Positions 16,123-23,818 of a stretch of 64,000 bases of DNA are shown here, piece by piece. The position numbers and the translations under genes were made by a program. The stretch comes from Solibaculum_A intestinale. GTDB lineage: Bacteria; Bacillota; Clostridia; Oscillospirales; Acutalibacteraceae. The stretch is from assembly GCF_040096205.1 (NCBI RefSeq), contig NZ_JBBMFD010000007.1, positions 1 through 64,000 of the forward strand. Direction: 5' to 3'. The stretch's first letter is position 1; each line of letters opens with the position of its first letter. The notes below the pieces were generated by a model that was given only the letters and a program-made list of their open reading frames with translations, was not told the DNA's origin and searched no databases.

Positions 16123-18471
16123 ATGATCACAACCATCATCAAGCGGGACGGGCGCAAGGTCCCGCTGAATATGGACAAAATATCCGAAGCGATCTACAAG
16201 GCTTTTCAGGTGACCGGCGGCAAATCAAAGGAAGAAGCTATTGAGCTTGCCAATGAAGTCGTGGGGTATATGGACCATGTGTTGCATCTGACGGAACCGT
16301 CTGTGGAACAGATTCAGGACGTGGTGGAAAAGGTCCTGATTGAAAACGGCCATTCCCGCACCGCGAAGGAATACATCCTTTACCGGGCGGAACGCACCCG
16401 GGTGCGGGAGATGAACACCCGGCTGATGAAAACCTACGAGGACCTGACCTTCAAAGAGTCCCGGGAGAACAACATCAAGCGGGAAAACGCCAACATCGAC
16501 GGGGACACGGCCATGGGCACCATGCTCAAGTACGGCTCGGAGGGGGCCAAGCAGTTCTACGAGATGTACGTGCTTCATCCGGAGCACGCGAGAGCCCACC
16601 GGGAAGGGGACATCCACATCCACGACCTGGACTTCTTAATGCTCACCACCACCTGCTGCCAGATCGATATTGAGAAGCTGTTTGAAGGCGGCTTCTCCAC
16701 CGGTCACGGCTATCTGCGGGAACCAAACGACATTGCCAGCTATTCGGCGCTGGCGTGTATCGCCATCCAGTCCAACCAGAACGACCAGCACGGCGGCCAG
16801 TCCATCCCCAACTTCGACTACGGCATGGCCAAGGGGGTGGCCAAGACCTATCGGCGCATCTACCGGCAGAACCTGGCCCGGGCCATTGAAATGCTCACCG
16901 ATGTGGAAAGCGGCGAGCCGGTGGCGAAGAAGCTTCTGGAGACGGTAAAGGCCCAAGAGGGCCTCTCCCCCGTCCTCGCCAACGACAACGGCTACTGTGA
17001 GGCGGAATTCCCGCTTTTGAGCGAAGTGGTGGGGGAAGACGCGGCGAAGAAATGCCAAAAGTTTGCTTTAAAGCACGCGGTGGCGGAAACCGACCGGGCC
17101 ACCTACCAGGCCATGGAGGCGTTCGTCCATAACCTCAACACCATGCATTCCCGCGCCGGCGCGCAGATTCCCTTCAGCTCCATCAACTATGGGCTGGACA
17201 CGTCGCCGGAGGGCCGCATGGTCATCCGAAACGTGCTGCTGGCCACCGAGGCGGGCCTTGGCAACGGGGAAACCCCTATTTTCCCCATTCACATCTTCAA
17301 AGTCAAGGAAGGCGTCAACTATAACCCGGGCGAGCCCAACTACGACCTGTTCAAGCTGGCCTGCCGGGTGAGCGCCAAGCGCCTGTTCCCCAACTTCTCC
17401 TTTATCGACGCGCCCTTCAACCTGCAGTACTACAAGGAGGGCCATCCGGAGACGGAGGTGGCGTACATGGGCTGCCGCACGAGGGTCATGGCAAACTCCT
17501 TCGATCCCTCACGGGAAATCGTCAACGGCCGGGGCAACCTGTCCTTTACGTCGGTAAACCTCCCCCGTCTGGCCATCCGGGCTCACGGGAATGTGGACAT
17601 GTTCTTTGAGGACTTGGACCGCAAAATCGACCTGGTCATCCGCCAGCTTCTCGAGCGGTTCGAGCTGCAGGCCAACAAGAAGGTGAAAAACTATCCCTTC
17701 CTTATGGGCCAGGGCATCTGGATCGATTCGGACAAGCTAGGTGCGGAGGATTATGTGCGGGAGGTGCTCAAGCACGGCACGCTGACCTTAGGCTTTATCG
17801 GCCTGGCCGAGGCCCTCAAGGCCCTGACCGGCAAGCACCACGGTGAGTCCAAGGAAGCGCAGAACCTGGGGCTGGACATCGTCGGGTACATGCGCCGGCG
17901 GATGGACGAGGCCACCAAGCAGTACGGGCTCAACTTCTCCTTGATCGCCACCCCCGCCGAGGGTCTGTCGGGCCGCTTTGTCCGGATGGACCGGGAACGC
18001 TACGGCGTCATCGAAGGAGTTACCGACCGGGAGTATTATACCAACTCCTTCCACATCCCGGTGTATTATGACATTTCCGCTTTCGATAAAATCCGCCTGG
18101 AGGCCCCCTATCACGCGCTTACCAACGGCGGGCACATTACCTATGTGGAGCTCGACGGCGATCCCTGCGAGAACCTGGAAGCCTTTGAATCGGTCATCCG
18201 CTGCATGAAGGAGTCCGGCATCGGGTACGGCTCGGTCAACCATCCGGTGGACCGGGACCCGGTCTGCGGGTTTACCGGCATCATCGGGGACACCTGCCCC
18301 AAGTGCGGCCGCAAGGAAGGGGACGGAAACCCCAACTTCGAGCGCATCCGCCGCATCACCGGATATTTGGTGGGCACTCTCGACCGGTTTAACGACGCGA
18401 AGGCCGCCGAGGTGCGGGACCGGAAAAAGCACTCGCTGGGCACCGGTACGGGCGAAATGGAACAGATCTAA
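16123..18471 (+). CDS. nrdD: anaerobic ribonucleoside-triphosphate reductase, class III
   Basis: 782 residues from the ATG with GGAGGG upstream; an earlier in-frame ATG at 16090 lies within the NrdR-box region and is unlikely. An N-terminal ATP-cone (about 1-90, IIKRDGRKVPL) gives allosteric control. The C-terminus has the zinc-binding Cys group around CPKCG and the glycyl-radical segment RITGYLVG. The enzyme reduces ribonucleoside triphosphates to deoxy forms under anoxia after activation by NrdG, encoded 158 bases downstream. Indicates an anaerobic life style. Confidence 0.98.
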   Translation: MITTIIKRDGRKVPLNMDKISEAIYKAFQVTGGKSKEEAIELANEVVGYMDHVLHLTEPSVEQIQDVVEKVLIENGHSRTAKEYILYRAERTRVREMNTRLMKTYEDLTFKESRENNIKRENANIDGDTAMGTMLKYGSEGAKQFYEMYVLHPEHARAHREGDIHIHDLDFLMLTTTCCQIDIEKLFEGGFSTGHGYLREPNDIASYSALACIAIQSNQNDQHGGQSIPNFDYGMAKGVAKTYRRIYRQNLARAIEMLTDVESGEPVAKKLLETVKAQEGLSPVLANDNGYCEAEFPLLSEVVGEDAAKKCQKFALKHAVAETDRATYQAMEAFVHNLNTMHSRAGAQIPFSSINYGLDTSPEGRMVIRNVLLATEAGLGNGETPIFPIHIFKVKEGVNYNPGEPNYDLFKLACRVSAKRLFPNFSFIDAPFNLQYYKEGHPETEVAYMGCRTRVMANSFDPSREIVNGRGNLSFTSVNLPRLAIRAHGNVDMFFEDLDRKIDLVIRQLLERFELQANKKVKNYPFLMGQGIWIDSDKLGAEDYVREVLKHGTLTLGFIGLAEALKALTGKHHGESKEAQNLGLDIVGYMRRRMDEATKQYGLNFSLIATPAEGLSGRFVRMDRERYGVIEGVTDREYYTNSFHIPVYYDISAFDKIRLEAPYHALTNGGHITYVELDGDPCENLEAFESVIRCMKESGIGYGSVNHPVDRDPVCGFTGIIGDTCPKCGRKEGDGNPNFERIRRITGYLVGTLDRFNDAKAAEVRDRKKHSLGTGTGEMEQI

Positions 18472-18542
18472 GTGACGGAATGGACTCTTCTTTTTTCGCT
18501 GCGAAAAGGGGCGGCTGATTGGGCCGTTAAGATAAGAAGGGA

Positions 18543-18607
18543 AAGGCGGGCAGGAGGACTCTCCTGCCCGCCTTATGGCGTAAAAAAACTGGACGGCGTG
18601 ACCGTCC
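18543..18607 (+). other. two intergenic hairpins between nrdD and nrdG
   Basis: A perfect 14-bp stem with a GACT loop (18543-18556/18561-18574) is followed by a 6-bp hairpin, GGACGG/CCGTCC (18591-18607). Neither has a T tract on the plus strand, so they are not standard terminators. They could tune the nrdD:nrdG ratio by stabilising or cutting the message (inference). Confidence 0.6.
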
Positions 18608-18629
18608 AGGACGCAAAGGAGCAATCAAA

Positions 18630-19169
18630 ATGCAGACGCTGGAAGAAACGCCGCTGCGGCTGGCGGGGGTGATCCGGGAGTCCATTGTGGACGGGCCGGG
18701 CATCCGCATGGTGGTGTTCGCCCAAGGGTGCCCTCACCGCTGCAAGGGCTGCCACAACCCCGAAACCCACGACCCGGCGGGCGGGTATGGCTCCACGGTG
18801 GGAAACCTGTTGCGGGAGGCGAAGAAAAACCCGCTTCTAAAGGGTCTGACCCTGTCGGGCGGGGACCCGTTTTTCCAGGCAGAAGGGTTTGCCAGGCTGG
18901 CGAAGGCCGCCCACGAGGCGGGGTACGACATCATCACCTACACGGGCTACACCTTTGAGGAGCTCCTGGCCGGGTTTGAGACTCACGAAGGCTGGGAGGC
19001 CCTTTTGCGGGAAACGGACATTCTGGTGGACGGGAAGTTCGTTCTGGAGGAACGCAGCCTGTCTTTGCAGTTTCGCGGGAGCAGGAACCAGCGGGTCATC
19101 GACGTGCCCGCTTCGCTTGAGGCGGGAAAGGCAATCGAACGGGAGTGGGAAGAAAAATACGCTCTATAA
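18630..19169 (+). CDS. nrdG: anaerobic ribonucleotide reductase activating protein, radical SAM
   Basis: 179 residues. The radical-SAM cysteines are in CPHRCKGC (CxxxCxxC), binding a 4Fe-4S cluster; LSGGDPFFQ is the GGE-like SAM contact. NrdG makes the glycyl radical on NrdD. AAAGGAG lies 7 bases before the ATG. Standard length and normal position behind nrdD. Confidence 0.97.
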   Translation: MQTLEETPLRLAGVIRESIVDGPGIRMVVFAQGCPHRCKGCHNPETHDPAGGYGSTVGNLLREAKKNPLLKGLTLSGGDPFFQAEGFARLAKAAHEAGYDIITYTGYTFEELLAGFETHEGWEALLRETDILVDGKFVLEERSLSLQFRGSRNQRVIDVPASLEAGKAIEREWEEKYAL

Positions 19170-19254
19170 GAGCGTATTTGCTGTCTATAATCTAGCAGAC
19201 GATCGGCGGATTTTCCTTTATACTGGTATCATTGCAGCAAAAGGAGGGTTTTCT

Positions 19255-19449
19255 GTGTCGGAATCATTTCTGATTACATCCAAACCGAAGGGAAAGAACG
19301 TCGGCATCAGCATTCGCATCAGTCAAGAACTGGACGAGAGACTACAATGTTTAGCAAAGCAACACAGAATGTCACGAAATGCAGTCATTCGATTGGCACT
19401 GGAATATGCTCTTGAGCACCTAGACGAAGAAAAAGAGGCTGACGCATAA
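19255..19449 (+). CDS. small ribbon-helix-helix DNA-binding protein
   Basis: 64 residues starting GTG, with AAGGAGGG upstream. After a short leader the core GISIRISQELDERLQCLAK gives the beta strand and first helix, and MSRNAVIRLALEYALEHL the second helix, of a CopG/Arc-type RHH fold, also common in antitoxins. No toxin gene is adjacent. The 3' end of the coding sequence forms half of the following terminator stem. Confidence 0.8.
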   Translation: MSESFLITSKPKGKNVGISIRISQELDERLQCLAKQHRMSRNAVIRLALEYALEHLDEEKEADA

Positions 19450-19467
19450 ATACGCGTCAGCCTCTTT
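19432..19467. terminator. bidirectional terminator between RHH gene and transketolase
   Basis: Perfect 14-bp stem (AAAGAGGCTGACGC and complement) with an 8-base loop. It overlaps the last codons of the RHH gene and sits just past the minus-strand transketolase stop. Confidence 0.85.
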
Positions 19468-19477
19468 GCAACTATTT

Positions 19478-20425
19478 TTATTTCTTCAGAGCAATGGCCT
19501 GCTTCGCCTGGGCGGCGATCTTCTGGGCCGTCAGGCCGAAGTACTCGAGCACCTCCAGCGCCGGAGCGGACTTGCCGAAGGTATCCTCCACGCCGTTGCG
19601 GATGACCGGCGTCGGGCAGGCCTCCGAAAGCACCTCGCATACCGCGCTGCCGAGGCCGCCGATGATGTTGTGCTCCTCGGTGGTGACGATGGCGCCGGTT
19701 TCCTGGGCCGCCTTGATGATGATCTCCTTATCGATGGGCTTGATGGTGTGGATGTTGATCAGGCGAGCGGAAATGCCGTCGTTGGCCAGAAGCTCTCTGG
19801 CCTTGATGGCTTCGCCTACCATCAAGCCGGTAGCTACGATGGTCACGTCGTTGCCCTCGGCCAGCTGCACGCCCTTGCCGATCTGGAAATCATAGTTTTC
19901 GTCAAACAAAGTCGGCACCGCCAAGCGGCCAAAGCGCATGTAAACCGGGCCGTCAAACTCCGCCGCTGCAAACACCGCCTTGCGGGCTTCCACGTCATCG
20001 GCGGGGTTGATAATAGTCATGCCGGGGATGGTGCGCATTAGGCCGATGTCCTCACAGCACTGGTGGGTCGCCCCGTCCTCGCCTACCGAGAGGCCGGCAT
20101 GGGTGGCGCCGATCTTCACCGGCAGGTGGGTGTAACCCACGGCGTTGCGCACCTGCTCAAAGGCGCGGCCGGCGGCAAACATCGCAAAGGAGCTGGCAAA
20201 CACCAGCTTGCCCGCTGCGGCTAAACCCGCTGCCAGGGAAATCATATTGCCTTCCGCGATGCCGCAGTCAAAAAAGCGGTCGGGGTAGGCCTTCTTAAAG
20301 CCGCCGGTCTTGGTGGCGGCGGCCAGGTCTGCGTCCAAAACGACCAGATTCGGGTTTTTCGCACCCAGTTCCACAAGGGCCGCGCCGTAGCTGTCGCGCG
20401 TTGCCTTCTTCACCACATCAGCCAT
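19478..20425 (-). CDS. transketolase, C-terminal subunit
   Basis: 315 residues carrying the pyrimidine-binding and C-terminal domains (EGNMISLAAGLAAAGK, GATHQCCEDIGLMRTIPGM). With the N-terminal subunit it forms the split transketolase common in Clostridia, moving two-carbon units in the pentose phosphate pathway with thiamine diphosphate. Its ATG overlaps the N-terminal gene by 8 bases, so translation is coupled. Last gene of the long minus-strand run. Confidence 0.95.
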   Translation of the reverse strand: MADVVKKATRDSYGAALVELGAKNPNLVVLDADLAAATKTGGFKKAYPDRFFDCGIAEGNMISLAAGLAAAGKLVFASSFAMFAAGRAFEQVRNAVGYTHLPVKIGATHAGLSVGEDGATHQCCEDIGLMRTIPGMTIINPADDVEARKAVFAAAEFDGPVYMRFGRLAVPTLFDENYDFQIGKGVQLAEGNDVTIVATGLMVGEAIKARELLANDGISARLINIHTIKPIDKEIIIKAAQETGAIVTTEEHNIIGGLGSAVCEVLSEACPTPVIRNGVEDTFGKSAPALEVLEYFGLTAQKIAAQAKQAIALKK

Positions 20426-21272
20426 TGACCTGCACCTCCAATGCGGCGAGCGCGTCGCCGAGTTCTTTCATCCCGATGTCGTACTGCTCCTGCTTAGGCG
20501 CGGAGCCGTGCCAGGAGACGTTGTTCTCCATATAAGAGACGCCCTTGCCCTTGACGGTCTTGGCGACGATCATGGTGGGCTTGCCCTTGACGGTCTTGGC
20601 CTCCGCCAGGGCCTTTTCGATCTGGTCAAAATCATGGCCGTCGATCTCGATCACGTGCCAGCCGAAGGCGGCGAACTTCTCGGGGATCGGATAAGGGGAG
20701 TTGACCTCCTCCACGGTGCCGTCGATCTGCAAATTGTTGTTGTCCACAAAGCCCACCAGATTGTCAAGCTTCTTGGCGGCGGCGAACATACAGGCCTCCC
20801 AAACCTGGCCTTCCTGGATTTCGCCGTCGCCCAGAACCGTGTAGACGCGGAAATCCTTCTTGTCCAGTTTGCCGGCCAGCGCCATGCCCACGGCGGCGGA
20901 GATACCCTGGCCCAGAGAGCCGGAGGACATGTCCACCCCCGGGGTACCCTTCATGTCCGGGTGGCCCTGGAGGTTGGAGCTTAATTTACGCAGGGTGGAA
21001 AGGTGCTCCACCGGGAAATAGCCCCGGTGAGCCAGCACCGAGTAAAGCGCCGGCGCGCAATGGCCCTTCGAAAGGACAAAACGATCCCGGTCGGCCCACT
21101 TAGGGTTCTTCGGGTCGATGTTCATTTCCTCAAAGTAGAGATAGGTCAAATAGTCGGCAATGGAAAGGGAGCCGCCGGGATGGCCGGACTTGGCGTTGTA
21201 AACGCCTTCCAGGATGCCCATCCGGACGCGGGTCGCCGTAACGGCAAGCTGTGTTTTTTTTGCATCGTCCAT
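20418..21272 (-). CDS. transketolase, N-terminal subunit
   Basis: 284 residues with the diphosphate-binding domain of transketolase: SGHPGGSLSIADYL at the start, GDGEIQEGQVWEA and FVDNNNLQIDG for the Mg/ThDP motif (GDG-x-n-NN). TAGGAGG precedes the ATG. It pairs with the overlapping downstream gene. Whether the pair serves general pentose phosphate flow or a specific sugar route cannot be told from the context. Confidence 0.95.
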   Translation of the reverse strand: MDDAKKTQLAVTATRVRMGILEGVYNAKSGHPGGSLSIADYLTYLYFEEMNIDPKNPKWADRDRFVLSKGHCAPALYSVLAHRGYFPVEHLSTLRKLSSNLQGHPDMKGTPGVDMSSGSLGQGISAAVGMALAGKLDKKDFRVYTVLGDGEIQEGQVWEACMFAAAKKLDNLVGFVDNNNLQIDGTVEEVNSPYPIPEKFAAFGWHVIEIDGHDFDQIEKALAEAKTVKGKPTMIVAKTVKGKGVSYMENNVSWHGSAPKQEQYDIGMKELGDALAALEVQVNG

Positions 21273-21393
21273 GGTTACGCATTCCTCCTAAGTAATATAT
21301 GTGCGGCGGGCGCGGGCTGTAGAAAGCCTCGGACTGCCGCAGCGTTCAAAAAGCGGGAAACCCTCCGCCTCAGAAAAACGCCGTTCCCTTCTT

Positions 21394-22215
21394 CTACGCG
21401 CTTTGTGAGACGAGCCCTCTGAGATAGGAAACCGCTCCCGCGATGGCGCCCTCGTTATTCGAGCACACCACCACGTCAGCCAGCTTCTTGATGTCATCGG
21501 GGGCGTTTTGGGGCGTGATCCCAATGCCGCCCGCTTTTATGAATCCCAAGTCATTATAATAATCGCCGATTGCGACGGTTTTGTCAAGTGAAATCCCCAG
21601 TTTTGCGGCCAGGGCATGGAGAGCCGCGCCCTTGTGAGCGCCCTTGGGGATCATCTCATAAAAGATTTTCGCCGAGCGCATGTACTCGACCTCCCGGTAG
21701 GGAACCTTTTCGCAGAAATCAATGATTTCCTGCAGGTGTTCCGGCGGGAGCTCATAGAGAACCTTGTGCCACACGTTAGGAAGCTCCTCCATGGTACAGA
21801 AAACCGCGTCGATGTTCTCATACTTGAGGTGCTCGTGGGTGGTGGCGTTTGCTCTCAGGACGTACAGCTCCCGCCCGGAGCTGATTTCCACCCCCACGTG
21901 AGGCATATGGTCCAAGACCGCCTGCACAAGGCCTCGTGCCTCTTCGGGCAAAGGCGCGTCCCAGGGAATGGTGTTCGTGCGGTAGTCGTACATGAGGCTG
22001 CCGTTTGTCACGATGACCGGGGCGTTGACCGCCAGCTTCTCCACATACTGCTGGGCGGAGCTGACCGTCCGGCCGGTGGCGATGGTGAAAAGGCCGCCGC
22101 CATCCACAAATTCCTGCACTGCGTCGATGTTCTTCTGGGAGATGACGCCCTGGTCGTTTAAAAGGGTGCCGTCCAGGTCGGACGCCAGTAAAAATCCTTC
22201 GAATGGTTTTTGCAT
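21394..22215 (-). CDS. Cof-type HAD hydrolase
   Basis: About 273 residues from the ATG at 22215, which gives a normal N-terminus; the frame stays open 195 bases further but without family likeness. HAD motif I is ASDLDGTLLN, motif II ATGRT, motif III the Lys in AHKGAALHALA, and motif IV GDYYNDLGFIKAG. This C2-cap class dephosphorylates small sugar or cofactor phosphates. Only a weak AAAGAG ribosome site is visible. Substrate unknown. Confidence 0.9.
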   Translation of the reverse strand: MQKPFEGFLLASDLDGTLLNDQGVISQKNIDAVQEFVDGGGLFTIATGRTVSSAQQYVEKLAVNAPVIVTNGSLMYDYRTNTIPWDAPLPEEARGLVQAVLDHMPHVGVEISSGRELYVLRANATTHEHLKYENIDAVFCTMEELPNVWHKVLYELPPEHLQEIIDFCEKVPYREVEYMRSAKIFYEMIPKGAHKGAALHALAAKLGISLDKTVAIGDYYNDLGFIKAGGIGITPQNAPDDIKKLADVVVCSNNEGAIAGAVSYLRGLVSQSA

Positions 22216-22318
22216 AGAATGGTTCTCTTTGCCGCTGCCGCCGGCGGCCAGGTTCTGCGAAAAATTCGCCCGCCTCTCGGCAAAATTCAGGCAGGCGCCA
22301 CATTGGCATTTCCCTCTC

Positions 22319-23233
22319 CTATAAGGGAGACAGGGTATGCAAAAAGCCGGTGAAATACCCGGGCAGTTCGCTTTCAAACCGCATGGCCTCTCCGGTGCGC
22401 GGATGTACAAAGCCCAGCACCTTTGCGTGCAGGCACTGGCCGCACAGCCGCTCGATGACCTTTTTGGGGCCGTAAACCGGGTCCCCCGCCACCGGATGGC
22501 CCAGATAAGCCATGTGCACCCGGATTTGATGGGTGCGCCCGGTTTCCAGCCGCAGACGCAGATGGGTGAAACCCTGGTACCGGGCCAGGACCCGGAAATG
22601 CGTGACCGCTTCCCGGCCGCCCTTGACCACCGCCATGCGCTTTCGTTCCACCGGATGCCGTCCGATGGGGACGGATACAGTGCCCTCGTCCTCCTTTACG
22701 TTGCCGTAAACCACCGCTTCGTATTCCCGGGTAAAGGAATGAATCTGAATCTGCGCGGCCAGGGACTGATGGGCAAAATCGTTCTTCGCCACCATCAAAA
22801 GGCCGCTGGTGTCCTTATCGATGCGGTGGACGATACCGGGGCGGAGCACCCCGTTGATGCCGGAAAGGCCGTCCCTGCAGTGAAACAGCAGGGCGTTGAC
22901 TAACGTACCGTCCGGATTGCCGGGAGCCGGGTGGACCACCATACCCTTGGGCTTGTTGACTACCAGCAGGTCCTTGTCCTCGTAAACGATGTCGAGAGGG
23001 ATGTTCTCCGGCTCGGCGGACAGTTCCACTGGGTCTGGTACCGTTATCTCCACTGGCCGGCCTTCCTGCACCCGCAGGTTCTTCCCGGCAGGTTTCCCCG
23101 CCACTGTCAAAAGCCCCTGGGCCGTCAGCTTCTGGACAGCAGAGCGGGTCAGGTCCGGCAGCCGGGCGGCCACAAACACGTCCAGCCTTTGGCCGTCCTC
23201 TTCTCTATTTGGAATCAGCGTGTGTTTCTCCAC
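22319..23233 (-). CDS. rluD: RluA-family 23S rRNA pseudouridine synthase (RluD-like)
   Basis: 304 residues from GTG at 23233, with AAGGAG 7 bases upstream; this start overlaps lspA by 29 bases. An N-terminal S4 domain (about 5-70) precedes the catalytic domain with HRIDKDTSGLLMVAK, whose Asp is the nucleophile, and RLETGRTHQIRVH. The lspA-rluD order is typical of Firmicutes. Confidence 0.93.
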   Translation of the reverse strand: MEKHTLIPNREEDGQRLDVFVAARLPDLTRSAVQKLTAQGLLTVAGKPAGKNLRVQEGRPVEITVPDPVELSAEPENIPLDIVYEDKDLLVVNKPKGMVVHPAPGNPDGTLVNALLFHCRDGLSGINGVLRPGIVHRIDKDTSGLLMVAKNDFAHQSLAAQIQIHSFTREYEAVVYGNVKEDEGTVSVPIGRHPVERKRMAVVKGGREAVTHFRVLARYQGFTHLRLRLETGRTHQIRVHMAYLGHPVAGDPVYGPKKVIERLCGQCLHAKVLGFVHPRTGEAMRFESELPGYFTGFLHTLSPL

Positions 23234-23723
23234 CGTTTTCTCCTTCTGGGATACTGGGCGCTTTGCGCCACCGAATGGCATCGGGCACGAACAGGATGGA
23301 CAGAATCAGCCAGATACAGCCCACCACCACGCAGACGTCCGCAAAGTTAAAGACGGCAAAGTCAATGAGCTTAAAGTAGAACATGTCCACCACATAGCCG
23401 TGCCAAATCCGGTCGATCAGGTTGCCCACACCGCCGGCCAATGCCAGAATGATAGGGGTTCGCACCAGCCAGCTTTTGGCCCGGCCGGAAAAAAGCAGCC
23501 AGATGGCCGCGATCACCACCGCAATGGTCAGTACAATAAAAATCCAGCGTTGGTCCTGCAAAATGCCGAAGGCGGCCCCTCGGTTTTCCACATAGGAAAA
23601 CTCGAACACGCCTTCGATCACCGGGATGTTTCCCACCGCCGCCAGCGTCTGGGAAGCCCACAGCTTAATAAGCTGGTCAATTCCCACCAGCAGGGCCACC
23701 GCCGCAATTACAATCAGGGGCAT
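23205..23723 (-). CDS. lspA: lipoprotein signal peptidase (signal peptidase II)
   Basis: 172 residues with four membrane segments. The two catalytic aspartates lie in GNLIDRIWHGYVVD and FNFADVCV, and the N-terminal DQLIKLW motif is present. It cleaves prolipoproteins after diacylglyceryl transfer, and so should process the lipoproteins encoded at 1.6 kb and 59 kb. AAAGGAG precedes the ATG; rluD overlaps its 3' end. Confidence 0.97.
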   Translation of the reverse strand: MPLIVIAAVALLVGIDQLIKLWASQTLAAVGNIPVIEGVFEFSYVENRGAAFGILQDQRWIFIVLTIAVVIAAIWLLFSGRAKSWLVRTPIILALAGGVGNLIDRIWHGYVVDMFYFKLIDFAVFNFADVCVVVGCIWLILSILFVPDAIRWRKAPSIPEGENGGETHADSK

Positions 23724-23818
23724 ACGAACGCTCCTTTCCCCGCTTTACGCAAGGGTATTTCATAAACACAGGGACGGCGCGCCGGGAGAATCCCCCAGCG
23801 CACCGTGACCGAAATTCG

